This document shows, piece by piece, positions 13,099 through 24,293 of a stretch of DNA of 64,000 nt. Positions within the stretch are counted from its first letter, which is position 1. Each line of letters starts with the position of its first letter. Origin of the DNA: Maniola hyperantus (taxonomy: Eukaryota; Arthropoda; Insecta; Lepidoptera; Nymphalidae); assembly GCF_902806685.2 (NCBI RefSeq), contig NC_048539.1, positions 14,176,378-14,240,377 on the forward strand. The letters run 5' to 3'. The position numbers were made by a program, and so were the translations under genes. The notes under the pieces were generated by a model, which was given only the letters and a program-made list of their open reading frames with translations, did not search any database and had not been told where the DNA came from.

Positions 13099-13153
13099 CG
13101 AGGACTACTACGGCGATGTGGACCTAAAGGCACTCAAAAAGTTGGGATTCTGA
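13099..13153 (+). CDS. Gasp: alternative last exon of Gasp (short C-terminus)
   Basis: After the acceptor TGTGTTACAG this exon reads C-EDYYGDVDLKALKKLGF-stop. It joins the 10763 donor in the same phase (TG|C) as the 11678 exon. The first 11 residues repeat those of the other terminal exon with one change (L to V), and then it ends 18 residues after the cysteine instead of 45. It is clearly a duplicated, mutually exclusive last exon and would give a 220-residue form counted from the same point. Two isoforms of the Gasp orthologue (CPAP3-C5a and C5b) are described in Tribolium, so the arrangement is probably old. AATAAA signals follow at 14047 and 14062. Confidence 0.85.
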
Positions 13154-14824
13154 ATGTCAAAGAGCAACTCGAAGGACAGACTGAAGCTTAACCCTTTCGA
13201 CTTGCTGAAATAGTGAAGGCCTCTTCTTAAAACCGGTTAATTTAATAATATTTATTGCGCTATACAAAATATGTTCAAATATTATTTTTAAAATGGTTTA
13301 GTTGTCATTCCTTTTGAAATGTAGTGTAGTGATTCAAGAATATTCCATGACGTCTTACGTGAGCGATTTGCACTGAAGCGAATACGATTAAAAATAAATA
13401 ATGGGTATCACATCGTCGATAATTATGTACAAATAATCTAAACCGATACTCAGTCAAAGTCAACCCAAGATGAGATGTTGTAAACAACTTGGTTGAACAT
13501 GAGGAAAAGTGTAGGTTAATAAAATTATTGATAGCCATAATATCCAAAAATAGATTTCTCTAACATTAGGGTTTATCAATAATTTTAAGTGAAATTTATT
13601 TTGAAGTCTGACTTTAAAATAAATAGCATTTACTCCTGTATGTTTTATGGCTTTACTAGTTAGTGTAATTGGTAGAAAAGCATGTAGTTTTTTACATGTA
13701 ACATTGCGTTGTTTTACCAAGCCATATCAATGCAAATTGTTCACTCAGGCCCAAGTTATAGAGTTCATGGTCTGTCTGAAGAGGCGCTCGAGTATGTTTG
13801 TTTTATAGTTAAAAAGACTTTTATTTTTAAAGTCTTTTACGTTTTGTACTCTCTAAAAACTATAGTCTGTTTTTGACAAAAATTAAATTTCATTTAATTG
13901 CTGCCAAAAAGTAAATGAACTATCACTTGAATTACTTTGACATAGTACCACCCACACAAGTAGGTGCTGTGTTGAAATGAAATGATTTAGTCATAGTTTA
14001 CTTTAGTTTTAAGATAGAGTTAAGTTAATTTTCATGGATTAGTGTAAATAAAGTTTTTAACAATAAAGTTTTAGATACCATTTTTTTCCCGTCGACATAT
14101 ACATTTAAAACTAAGACGAAAACACAGAGAGAGAGAGAGAGAAAATGTGTCTCAGAAATACCTAATACTAACTAAGCCTTAAAGAGTTATAACTTTTACG
14201 TTTGTTTCCGGGGCAGACTTGGTATTTAAATATTAAAAACATTTGCAGTCTTAATCTAAGTACCTAAAATCTTTCAATTAATTTTGATGATATTTTCACG
14301 TTCGTAAAGTACATTGTGTGGAAAATTTGATTCAATTTTTTATTAATGTTCGTACCTTGGATGCCCCTGTACAAAAACAATATCTTATGATCTCTGCGAT
14401 AATGTTGTTGGTTCGACTTCCTCAAAGTCAAGGTCGTAAGGTAGATCACCTTATTCGACAAAGATACAATTTATTTTTTATTTTCAACGATACGAAGAAA
14501 GGCAGGTAGGTAGATCACCATAATATTATGAAGATACAATAATTTAATTTTTAACTAAGAGAAGAAAGAAATAAAACATCATGCATTGCAAATAAAATTT
14601 AATTCGCATATTTTTTACCTACCTACACAAAAAATATTAGGTAGCTATACTTACAAACAAGTTTTCTATAAAAGCGTATGTATGACAACGCGTTTTTCTT
14701 AAATGTAAATTATAAAAGTGTTACGACTTCATTTCCTTATAGTACAAGATACCTTAATGGGTTTGAAAATACTGAGAGCGAGCAATACTGGTCAAGCTTA
14801 TTCGAAGAAATTCTATAAAATTAA
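13154..14824. other. 3' UTR of the short Gasp isoform and gap to the convergent gene
   Basis: No exon is seen. The strand-appropriate AATAAA copies at 14047 and 14062 would end Gasp at about 14.08 kb. On the minus strand the reverse complement of TTTATT at 14470 is a candidate end for the two-domain gene. A (GA)n run lies near 14128. Confidence 0.5.
14047..14067 (+). promoter_or_regulatory. two candidate poly(A) signals for the short Gasp isoform
   Basis: AATAAA occurs at 14047-14052 and 14062-14067, about 900 nt after the 13153 stop. Confidence 0.5.
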
Positions 14825-17800
14825 TTAATTATCCACGCTAATTTGTGCAATTTTTCCGAGCTGCAACTGGCGTATTGCGTCTTGGCGAGATATAGCTACG
14901 TGTGTTGATGACCAACCTGTAAAAAATAAGAACTCCATTTACACATATATCTACCAAGGGTACTACAGGCTAAACTAGTAAGAAAAATATTGAGGTTTTT
15001 TAGCCGGCTGCTTATTATTATATATCAGAAAAATTCCGTCAGAAAAATTCTTCAGAAAATTCAGAAAAACTCCGCAGACTTTCAGATTTTTTAACAGTTA
15101 GCATAACTGACGATTTGATTGGTTAGCATATACTATACTAGCGTATGCTCGCGACTTCGTCCACGTGGACCAAACAAATTTCAAACCCCTATTTTATCCA
15201 CTTAGGGTTTGAATTTTCAAAAATCCTTTCTTAGCGGATGCTTACGTCATAATAGCTATCTGCATACCAAATTTCAGCCCGATCCGTCCATTGAGCTGTG
15301 CGTTGATAGATCCGTCAGTCAGTCAGTCAGCTTTTCCTTTTAGATTATCAAATAGTCAGGGTAGAAATAGGTAGGTACCATTTGTTTTCGATTGATTAGG
15401 GCAGAAAAAGGTATTTATTAGGTTTCTTAGTTTTAAAGGAGTTTTTACTTACTTTGTGTATTGTATTCCAATTTATTGATAATCATATTCTTATCGCCAT
15501 CTATATCTAATTTTGGTGCGGCTGTAGAAGTCGAGCTGGCTACACTAGAGGATATAGTTGAAGTTGCTTCCGTAGATAGTTGAGTAGTTTGAACGCTAGA
15601 TGGCACGTTTGAAGTATTTAATTGGGTGATGTTGCAAGAAACTCTGCTGGGATAGTCGCAAACACCCAGAATCTGAAAGGATATCAAGTACAAGATTGTT
15701 TATCTGAAATTTTAAGGGCAAAGCACAATAAATGTATGAGTAATTCGCAAAATATGCACTGAGGAGTCGTTATATTATTTTCTTAGAAACATTTTCTTAA
15801 GGTTTCTTGCCTTTCACAATGACTGATACACATACTGACTGATCGTAATAAAATGATTAATGCAAACACCGTTTTTCCTTTACTCTATGATTACTTTATT
15901 TAGTGTTAGGTCACACTAAGGACTATGGTCTTTTTAAATTATTGATAATTGCAATGAGGATGTTTCCAGGCTACGTTCGAAAAAAAATCATAGATGGCTC
16001 TAAATACTACCACCATTAAAGACGAAAAATAATACCTATATCTATATGATCTATGCTTTAGGTCGTGTCAGTCCTTACGTGTCTTCCCCGATGCAAAATT
16101 AATTAATTACTTCTATTATACTTCACAGATTTTGTGGGGAAGAAACGTTAGGAAAACTGCAGTGCACGCTAGCTGTTACTCCTCATCTATGTCATTGATT
16201 GACAATCATAGATCATATTATAGATATAGGTATTATTTTTCGTTTTTAGTGGTAGTAGTATTCGGCGCCATCTATGATTTTTTTTTCGAACGTAGACTGG
16301 AAACTTCCTCATTGTATTTGCCGCAACATTCATCACGCCAACATGTTCCTTAATCTAAGGGATTAAAAGCTAGCGCGCACCACGGTGCGGTGAGTTGCGG
16401 TGCGATTTAAAATCCGTATATTTGAATTTAAATGTATCAAAATCCAGTGCGGAATTAATTCCGCAGTGCGCGCGCTTCCATATAGTTCTATAGTTCACAG
16501 ATTTTGCGGGGAAAAAACGTACGGAAATTTACTTTAGCTCTAAGCATGGCATATCCCATACCGTGCAATATAGCATAAATAATGCCTAAAACGACAAAAA
16601 GCTTTACGACAAAAAGTCTCTACTATGATCTAAAGCTTAAATCCCATAAATATACACATTACCTCGCTGTAGGCAAGGTCGGCGGGGCACTTGAACCGTA
16701 CTGGAAGGCTGTTGACGCACACGAAGAACTCGCTGCAGTCCACTTTGTTCCTGAAAGCTTCGAACTCTTTGCTGCATGTCGGATTGAAAGGCTCTGAAAT
16801 ATAAATACATCATCAAATAAACTTTGATCGTTGAAGCAAAAAATCCTGGGTTTGATTCCCCGTCGGGTCAATTAACTTTCTTTAAAGGTAGACTTCGAGC
16901 CACGCGACCGCGATCGCGATAGACATACAATTCAATATTGTGTGTTAATATTTACTTAATTCAGTAAAAGAATTGTAAGTTGAGATACAAAGCCTGAGTT
17001 ACGATGAAAGTTCACTTAATTAATACGAAAAAATACTTGCCGAGAACAAGACGGTATCTTACATTACAATTTTGGTTAAGTACGTAATATTATTGATGGC
17101 CGCCTAAGGCATATGTAACTAAATACACCATTTTGTCATCTTCAATGAATGCTGACTTACAATATTTTTCCACTGGCTAAAATCGCAATGCAACTTAATT
17201 TAGATACAAGGGTGAGCGCAAAAAGAGAGTTTTTTTTCATTATGAATATGATTGTAACGCAAAATCCCTAAAAGTGAGATACGATGTTTTTCCTTGTAGG
17301 TGTCGGTATGTCCATATTTATATAATCTATGTAGTAAGTATATCCATAGAAAAAAACGCACCAAATTTCCGTGAACCTTTTTTGATAGTCGGTTAAACAG
17401 AAAGAAAGTAAGTACCTAACTATATTAATAAAAGCTGCATAAAATATGTGACATTAAAAATTAACGTTTATCACTGACTCTTACGATCGTATAAGGCAAA
17501 TGCCTTCCATCTTTGGAAGTAATAGCATCATACAGTTACCATGAGGCGTGCGTTGCCTAATAAGCATTTACATAAATAGGCATGACATTTTATAGAGTTT
17601 TTAAAACGTAAAAGGATTAAAGTGAGGATGACGCATGACTTTTTAACTTGGATCGACGCGCTTTACAAATATTTAATGTAAATTAAAAACTGGAAAAGTG
17701 CGAGTCTGAGTCGCGAACTGAGGGTTCCGTACTACAATCGTCATTTTGCACGATAAATCGAAAACTATTATGCCTAAAAACAAATAAAAATCTATTTTAG

Positions 17801-20800
17801 AATGTACAAGTAAAGCCCTTTCATATGATACCCTACTTAGTATAGTAATCTAGCTTTAAAAGTTAGAGAAAATAGCAATATTTGTTTATGAACACATTTT
17901 AATTTTTTTCTTGTGATGTAACCACAAATTCACGGTTTTTAGATTTTCCCCCTAATGTTTGCTATAAGACCTACATTTCTGCCAAATTTCATAATTCTAG
18001 GTCAACCCTAGTAGATTTCTTGACAGGCAGACAGACAGACGACAAAGTGATCTATAAGGGTTCCTTTTTCCTTTTGAGCTACGGAACCCTAAAAATAAGC
18101 AAATTTACCAAGTAGGTTTAAACAGTGGCAACTTTTGTTACATGACATATAACGCGTGAAAGTTAACTCCTCACGCGCCATTTTGACTTTTTGTGTCAAA
18201 TTTCCTATAAACACCGCTCCCCCCCCCAACGGATAGGTGTTATAATGATCATGTAAACTAACTCACCCTTCACTTTCCTATTATTACAGTTTACATTTTG
18301 TGGATAGTCACAGAAACCCTCATTTGAGAAGAGCAGGCCAGCTGGGCACTCCTGTTCGAACGCCCAACCGTCCCAGCAGTTCAAGAAATTACTGCACAGG
18401 TTCGGTGAAGGTATTTGGGCTCTTCTTCCGGAACACAGAGGATTGACTTCGACTAATGGGTCCTTGTATGTTAGTATGAGGAGTTTGTTCTGGTACACTG
18501 GGTCTTTATGGAATTGCTGAATCACTGCATCTGATACTGGCACCATGTATGCGATTGAAGTTCTGCCTAAGGCTGTTGGCTGAAATTAAACAACGTTTTA
18601 TTTCAGGTACAATCATCATCATCATCATCCCATCGCCGGCTCACTACTAAGCACGGGTCTCCAGGGTTTACCCATAGTCTACCACACTGCTGGCTAAGTG
18701 CGGATTAGCAGACTTCTAACACCTTTGAGCACATTATGAAGAACTCTCAGGCATGCTAGTTTCCTCACGATGTTTTCCTTCACCGTTAGAGCAAGTGATA
18801 TTTAATTGCTTAAAATGCACCTGAAAGTTGGAGGTGCGTGCCCGGGTTCGAACCCCTGACCTCCCGAATATAAGCCACTAGGCTATTATCGCTTCAGGTA
18901 TAGATAATACCTTCTAAATGGAAAACCTATGAATTTAATTAAAGCATCTATACCTTAATTAATAATTTGGGGGCTTAATTGAAATTTGAGTCGTAGACCT
19001 GATATCCGCCCTTTGTAAAATGACTAAGTACTTGTTTAAGTTTTTGATTGGGGAGGAAAAGTATAAGTTCTGATTAACTTTCTGACTGCACATAAAAAAA
19101 AGTTACATTTACATTAAATTTTGGAGACCGTGAAGCAAAACTTCAGAAAAAAATATTGGCACGGAATCTAATCACCAATAATTTCATGGAGTTTTTTTTT
19201 TAAAATATGTTGCAAGGTAGGTACATAAATAGAAAGGTTCAACTGACAATTGAAGACTTACTACGAGTACACTGCGCTAAATCTTCGATAATATAAAAAT
19301 TAATCACTAAATGTGTAGCTCATCGCAAATCTCGAGAACAGCTGAACCGATTTCGCTAGTTCTTTTATAATCCTTGAAGTACGAGGATGGTTCTTACGGA
19401 GAATTAAAAAAAAAAAATTGAATCGACTGTTAGGCGGAACGAAGTTCGCCAGGACAGCTAGTATTGTATATATCTACTTAATGAATATAAAAGACTTACT
19501 ACGAGCACACTGCGCTAAATATTATGTATATCTACTTAGTGAATATAAAAGATTTACTACGAGCACACTGCGCTAAATATTATGTTTATCTACTTAGTGA
19601 ATATAAAAGACTTACTACGAGCACACTGCGCTAGATATTATATATTATATCTACTTAATGAATATAAAATAAACTTAGAATTAGAACTTACGAATATAGG
19701 GCTAAGAAAGTTGTTTAAGAAACTCCACCGAAATAGATTTTCTTGTTCATTTTGACCATAGTGGTAAAGTGAATTTCCATAAGTGTTCACCAACTGACCT
19801 TGGTCGTCGTAAACTGCAAAAAGTTTTCAAAATAGAGTTCCGTTTATAATGCGAAATATACTTATGTAAGTATATTTAGTATTATAATAATCTATAATAT
19901 AAAAATGAATCACTAAATGCAATCAGAGAACAGCTGAACCGATTTCTCTAATTCTTTTTTATAATATTCCTTGAAATACGAGGATGGTTCTTACGGAGAG
20001 AAAAAATTAAAAAAATTGAATCGACTGTTAGGCGGTACGAAGTTCGCCAGGGCAGCTAGTTGGATATATTATTTTCATATTACCCACTGGTGTGTTCCCA
20101 ATCTGAGACCTAGAGCCACACGAAAACTTTCGTTATCTAATACCTACTGTGCCGAGATTTTTGAATGGCAAGGCATGAAGCCAGTACCCAGACTCCTTTT
20201 CGGATAACGCTAGAAGCCTGGCATGATCTCTGTATGAATTTGAAATAGGAGTTCAAAAGTGCAGTCCACGCGGACGAAGTCGCTGTAATATACAATACTT
20301 AAAATGATCCCACCATATTCAGACCTAATCTTAGATCAACTTGAAAATATATCTCGAATAAAATCTAAAGGATGAAAATATGCAAGCTTCTATTTATAAT
20401 TTTATAATACGAATACTATATGCATTTCTATCTTGCGGTTAGTAATTAATCACCAAGAACGCAACGTGTCAAGATTCCTCAGATATATCCGATTCCATAT
20501 ACGCTGGACGTCTTACACTGATATCGGAAGTACGATCTAAGCTATAATTTATACATATGCGCTACGTAGTGGATTTCAGAAAAGATAACTTGTAGTAAAA
20601 GGTCGCTGCATCGTTCATTACGAAGCAATGTATCTTAGTTAACATGAAAGATTAATTGCGTTCAGCGTCCGCAATGGCTATCAGTTTATGGATTACTAGC
20701 TTTTTCCCGCGACTTTATCCGTGTGAATTAAGTTTTTTTACAGATCCTGTTACAATATCTGTAAAGCTAGATGTAAGTGTTGCAAAAAATTAATAAAAAA

Positions 20801-21541
20801 ATAAAAAAATCTTATAATTCTTTCTGAATAAATTGTCCTACGTTCTTCTTGTTCTATATGCACAATCTTAAGTTTCTAGATCTATAGCGGTCTGAGGCCT
20901 GAGCTATTATATGTATAATATGTTGGTTGATAAAATGTCAGTTTCTCTTTTTTATGTTAAAAATATAAAGAAGTAAAATTTGTTAGTTAATGAGTTTGTA
21001 TGTAGATACTATTGAACGACCCGTTTGAAATCCAGACGTCACTGAGGTTGCATTGAATAAACATTTTAGGACCAATGAATCGGTGCCATTTTGCATGTTC
21101 AATGGCCCTGTCCTTACGAAGTAATATATGTCTTCTTTGGTTATAAATTAATACTAATCCTAATACGAATAATAAGTGTGAAAGTTAGGATGTTTGTTAA
21201 GGATCACGCAATAATGGCAACTGATTTGGCTAAAATTTGGAATGGACACCGCTTATACCACGAATTAATACATAAGCTACTTTTTATCACGGAATTTTTT
21301 CCCCACGGGATTTGCAAATACCTAAGTATATTCACACGGAAAATGTCTAGCGAGTTACTAAAATTAAAATAAATTAATAAACAACAAGCAAAAAATAATG
21401 AAAATTAAGAAAAATCTACTTACAGAGTAACCTCTTCTGCCTTGAGCTTTTTTCAGTAAGCTTATTCAATAGAAGGCTTTCATCCGCCCAAGCGCCACAT
21501 AGCCCCCACACGAATACTACTAAAGCAAAAACCTTCAACAT
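14825..21541 (-). CDS. secreted protein with two CBM14 chitin-binding domains and an unrecognised N-terminal region
   Basis: Six exons in transcript order: 21541-21424, 19813-19692, 18579-18267, 16793-16663, 15672-15453, 14916-14825. All have GT/AG borders and consistent phases (1, 0, 1, 0, 1), giving 331 residues. The N-terminus MLKVFALVVFVWGLCGAWA is a clear signal peptide. R34-Q-K-R37 matches a furin-type site. Residues 38-128 match nothing I know. CBM14 number 1 has Cys 129, 142, 148, 158, 170, 178; number 2 has Cys 191, 204, 210, 220, 233, 241. A Ser/Thr-rich stretch (about 245-285) and a tail of about 40 residues follow. It is probably an extracellular chitin-binding protein, but with two domains and a long N-terminus it is not a standard CPAP3. 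A TATA box precedes it. Exon assembly is an inference supported by phases; I do not recognise the orthologue. Confidence 0.8.
15137..15345 (-). repeat. Helitron-like (GACT)n element in intron 5 of the two-domain gene
   Basis: Inverted copy starting ACTAGCGTATGCTCGCGACT and ending with TCAG repeats and TTTTCCTTTTAGAT. It lies 108 bp downstream, in transcript sense, of the 15453 donor. Confidence 0.75.
15951..16313. mobile_element. fold-back MITE with arms of about 105 nt
   Basis: 15951-16055 pairs with 16207-16313 as inverted repeats, roughly 85-90% by eye. Shared blocks include CATAGATGGC, GACGAAAAATAATACC and its near match, and GTTTCCAG near the outer ends. The 150-bp centre holds AGATTTTGTGGGGA, which recurs at about 16500 in another fragment. 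It lies in intron 4 of the two-domain gene. Confidence 0.8.
17684..18097 (+). repeat. dispersed 0.4-kb repeat (CCGGCCAAGTGCGAGTC family)
   Basis: Copy of the 5216 family with a decayed start (ACTGGAAAAGTGCGAGTCTG) and a good end (GAGCTACGGAACCCTAAAAA), with a short GACA run before the end. It lies in an intron of the two-domain gene. Confidence 0.75.
18607..18896 (-). repeat. tRNA-derived SINE, near full-length
   Basis: Reverse complement of the SINE at 32096. The B-box region reads GGGTTCGAACCC and the head reads AGCGATAATAGCCTAGTGG, decayed. It ends at the CATCATCATC run on the left and sits just 5' (in transcript sense) of the 18579 exon. Confidence 0.75.
19255..19670. repeat. 58-bp tandem repeat interrupted by a mobile element
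   Basis: Units start at 19255, 19493, 19551 and 19609 with GACTTACTACGAGCACACTG or a close variant. The first unit is split by a 180-bp insertion; its two parts (27 + 31 nt) add up to exactly 58. The array is in intron 2 of the two-domain gene, 22 bp from the 19692 splice donor. Confidence 0.9.
19282..19461 (+). mobile_element. 180-bp Helitron-like element with a recognisable empty site
   Basis: It begins TC (TCTTCGATAATATAAAAATT) and ends AGCTAG, followed by host T. It is inserted between A and T of the first 58-bp tandem unit with no target-site duplication. A hairpin with GAA loop (GGCGGAACGAAGTTCGCC) lies 7 nt before CTAG. These are Helitron hallmarks. Confidence 0.85.
19891..20059 (+). 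mobile_element. 169-bp Helitron-like element, same family as 19282
   Basis: TC start (TCTATAATATAAAAATGAAT), GGCGGTACGAAGTTCGCC hairpin, CTAG end, flanked by A and T. A minus copy lies at 24517-24625 and a 5'-truncated plus copy ends at 27522. Confidence 0.8.
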
Positions 21542-21612
21542 TATCCTTCCGAGGACCACAGACCTTCTAGTGAGACCACAAGGGCAATGTCAGGGCTATA
21601 GTTTAATCCTAG

Positions 21613-21620
21613 CTTTTATA
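21613..21620 (-). promoter_or_regulatory. TATA box of the two-domain CBM14 gene
   Basis: TATAAAAG on the minus strand, 72 nt upstream of the ATG at 21541. A start site about 30 nt downstream would fall near TGACATT at 21591-21585, leaving a 5' UTR of roughly 50 nt. Confidence 0.65.
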
Positions 21621-22507
21621 GCGTCGCATGGTCAAAACAAGTACTAAGTATACGCCTATACGTAAGTGGGATACGCTTAGTCAGGGCGCCAAAGATGATT
21701 CTAAAAGGATATGCATGTAATACTAGTCTCTTGGAATATATGGGTATAAGTTAAAATCTTTATTGGTTCTTTCGTTTTTGGATTGACATTTTGTTGTGGA
21801 CTTAACAATAAGTTTTATGATAAAATTGCGTGAATACGGGCGGTATAGTTGACCTTAATTGGGAAATTATACATAAAAGCCTTGTTGCAACCACATATAG
21901 ATTAATTTTTAGTTATTGAAGCTCTTAATATGAACTTTTTTTGTACTCAGCTAAGCCTTAAATATTGAATACGGTATTCGTGCATAAAGTTGTTTTCTTT
22001 CCAAATAAAAAATTAGAAATATTCGCAATAACTTTTATAAAATATGTATTTTTCTAAAACAACGTCAAAAAAAGCTTTAGAAATATTTTCAAACTTCCGT
22101 AGTTTTAATAAAATAAAAATATTTCAATAAAACGGCATGAATTATAAAATAAAATATATAGATTTTTATTTCAGACATGCAACCTATATATTCTGTGTTA
22201 TTTGCACTCATCCTATCACTTAACTTTTTAGAAACAATCACTTTACCTGCAATCGTGCAAATAAATAATTTGATTTGATTTGCTTTGATTTACCTATGTT
22301 AGTACTATTAGGTTACAATAATAGGGAAAATAAGGCATTTAGTAGAACTAGTTACTGGCTTATATTTTTGTCATATATTTGATTCGTGCATGAATCGTGT
22401 CTTAGCATCATGAATCACTTTGTATCTGTACTTAGTCAGTTAAAAATATTTTGAGATAAAAAGACCACCGAGAGAAGACTATATGTCCAGATCCATGCGC
22501 GTTGTCA

Positions 22508-22845
22508 ATCAGCTCTTTTTAACCGACTTCAAAAAAAGGAGGAGGTTCTCAATTCGTCGGAATCTTTTTTTTTTTTTTTTTTTCTATGTATGTTCCCCGA
22601 TTACTCGAAAACGCCTGGACCGATTTTGAAAATTCTTTTTTTGTTTGAAAGGGTATACTTCAAAGTTGGTCCCATTTCAATTTGGTGAAGATCTGATGAA
22701 CATCTTCGAAGATAGATACTGGAACTCCTCAACGGATAAGAGTAAATTGCTCGCGATCAGTGCAATAGCTTAGTAAACAGTAGATTTTTAAGCAGTCATA
22801 GCATAATTCCATGGGGCCACTAAAAATTGTGAAATAAAAAATTTT
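22508..22845 (+). repeat. dispersed repeat (AACCGACTTCAAAAAAAGG family)
   Basis: AACCGACTTCAAAAAAAGG, GGTTCTCAATTCGTCGG and a poly-T run are followed by an AT-rich body. Short relatives occur at 26996 and 38888. It abuts the fold-back element at 22846, which repeats the AACCGACTTC motif at both outer ends, so the two may be one composite. Confidence 0.6.
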
Positions 22846-23175
22846 TACAAAAAAAATAAAAACCGACTTCGTTACACAAACACTAAAAATTGAAAAATAA
22901 TTTAATTTATTACCGAATATATTATGTATACAAGAGTTAATATAGTTCCATAATAATATTTTTTGGGGTCGGTGCCAATGAGGTGCCATTGTGGAGTCCC
23001 ATAAAAATATGAAGTCTAGACGATTCGCGCAGCTAAAGCTAATTGGCACCGGCACCAAAAAGTATTATTATGGAACTATATTAACTCTTGTATACAGAAT
23101 ATATTCGGTAATAAATTAAATTATTTTTCAATTTTTAGTGTTTGTGTAACGAAGTCGGTTTTTATTTTTTTTGTA
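22846..23175. mobile_element. long fold-back element with 134-nt inverted arms
   Basis: 22846-22979 and 23042-23175 are inverted repeats with about four mismatches in 134, spacing 62 nt. Outer ends are TACAAAAAAAATAAAAACCG and its complement. The near identity points to recent origin or gene conversion. Confidence 0.9.
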
Positions 23176-23358
23176 ATATAGGATTAAAGTGCATTAAATA
23201 CATCTGAGACATAATATAAGTAGGTACGTGTTTTATTTCTTTTTGATCTTGATAATAGGCACTTAATAAAAATTGATACATCAAAATCTTTTAGATACGT
23301 AAACAGAGCCTTTAAACCTTAAGAAATGTAGCTGGTATTAAAAATTAACCTTATTTAT

Positions 23359-23778
23359 ATAAAACCGGGCAAGTGCGAGTCAGGCTCGCGCAATGAGCGT
23401 TCCGTACTACAGTCTTATTTTTTCGACATTTTGCACGATAATTCAAAAACTATGATGCATAAAAATAAATAAAAATCTGTTTTAGAATGTACAGGTGAAG
23501 ACCTTTCATATGATACCCCACTTGATATAGTCACTCACTTCGAAAGTTGAAAATACTAATTATTAGTTCATGACCACAATTTAATTTTTACGCTAAATTC
23601 ACGGTTTTCAGATTTTTCCCTTTATGTCTGCTATAAGACCTACCTACCTGCCAAATTTCATGATTTTAATTCAACGGGGAGTAGTATGTTTTTTTTTGAC
23701 AACCGACAGACAGACAGACTACAAAGTGATCTTATAAGGGTCTCATTTTTCCTTTTGAGGTACGGAACCCTAAAAATA
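23359..23778 (+). repeat. dispersed 0.4-kb repeat (CCGGCCAAGTGCGAGTC family)
   Basis: Near full-length copy of the 5216 family, from AAACCGGGCAAGTGCGAGTC to TACGGAACCCTAAAAATAGG. Confidence 0.75.
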
Positions 23779-24067
23779 GGTTCGATGTGGATGCAATCTT
23801 TATCGAAGACCACCATGGATGAATCAGGCGGCGCCTTTGAATTGTGCATACGATCTAAATGTGCGTATGCATCGTTTAGACAGGGATCAGATTTGATCCG
23901 TATGTTGCATTATTCAAACCAGTTTGGTCCATCTGATGTCGCGCTTCCTTCTTCATCCCTGAATGTACTGTCAATCAACTGCTTTGTAGGAACGTAATAA
24001 GTTAAGTGCATGGATTTGTTTTGTTGTTTGATAGAATACCCATTGAATGCATGTTTTCCTCTTACAT

Positions 24068-24206
24068 TCCGCAACAGGTCGAGATAGCAGTCGGGGAGGG
24101 AACGCCCCGCACATCCGCACAGCCCACGCGCTAACTCAGTGCGGGCGAGCGCAGTTGACGTGCGGGTGTGCGGGGCGTCTCCCCGCCTCATACCCCGATT
24201 GCCATA
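24068..24206. mobile_element. GC-rich fold-back element (ACAGGTC...CGGGGCG family), diverged
   Basis: GCAACAGGTCGAGATAGCAG at the left and CCCCGATTGCCAT at the right, enclosing GGAACGCCCCGCACA and its partner GTGCGGGGCGTC. Same family as 30583 and 31034. Confidence 0.65.
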
Positions 24207-24293
24207 CGAACTGATACCACACAAGCCTTATATTTGAGTGGTCATTCAATATCAAGTCGTAGCTGACTTACTCCTCGCGGTTTTTTATATTAT

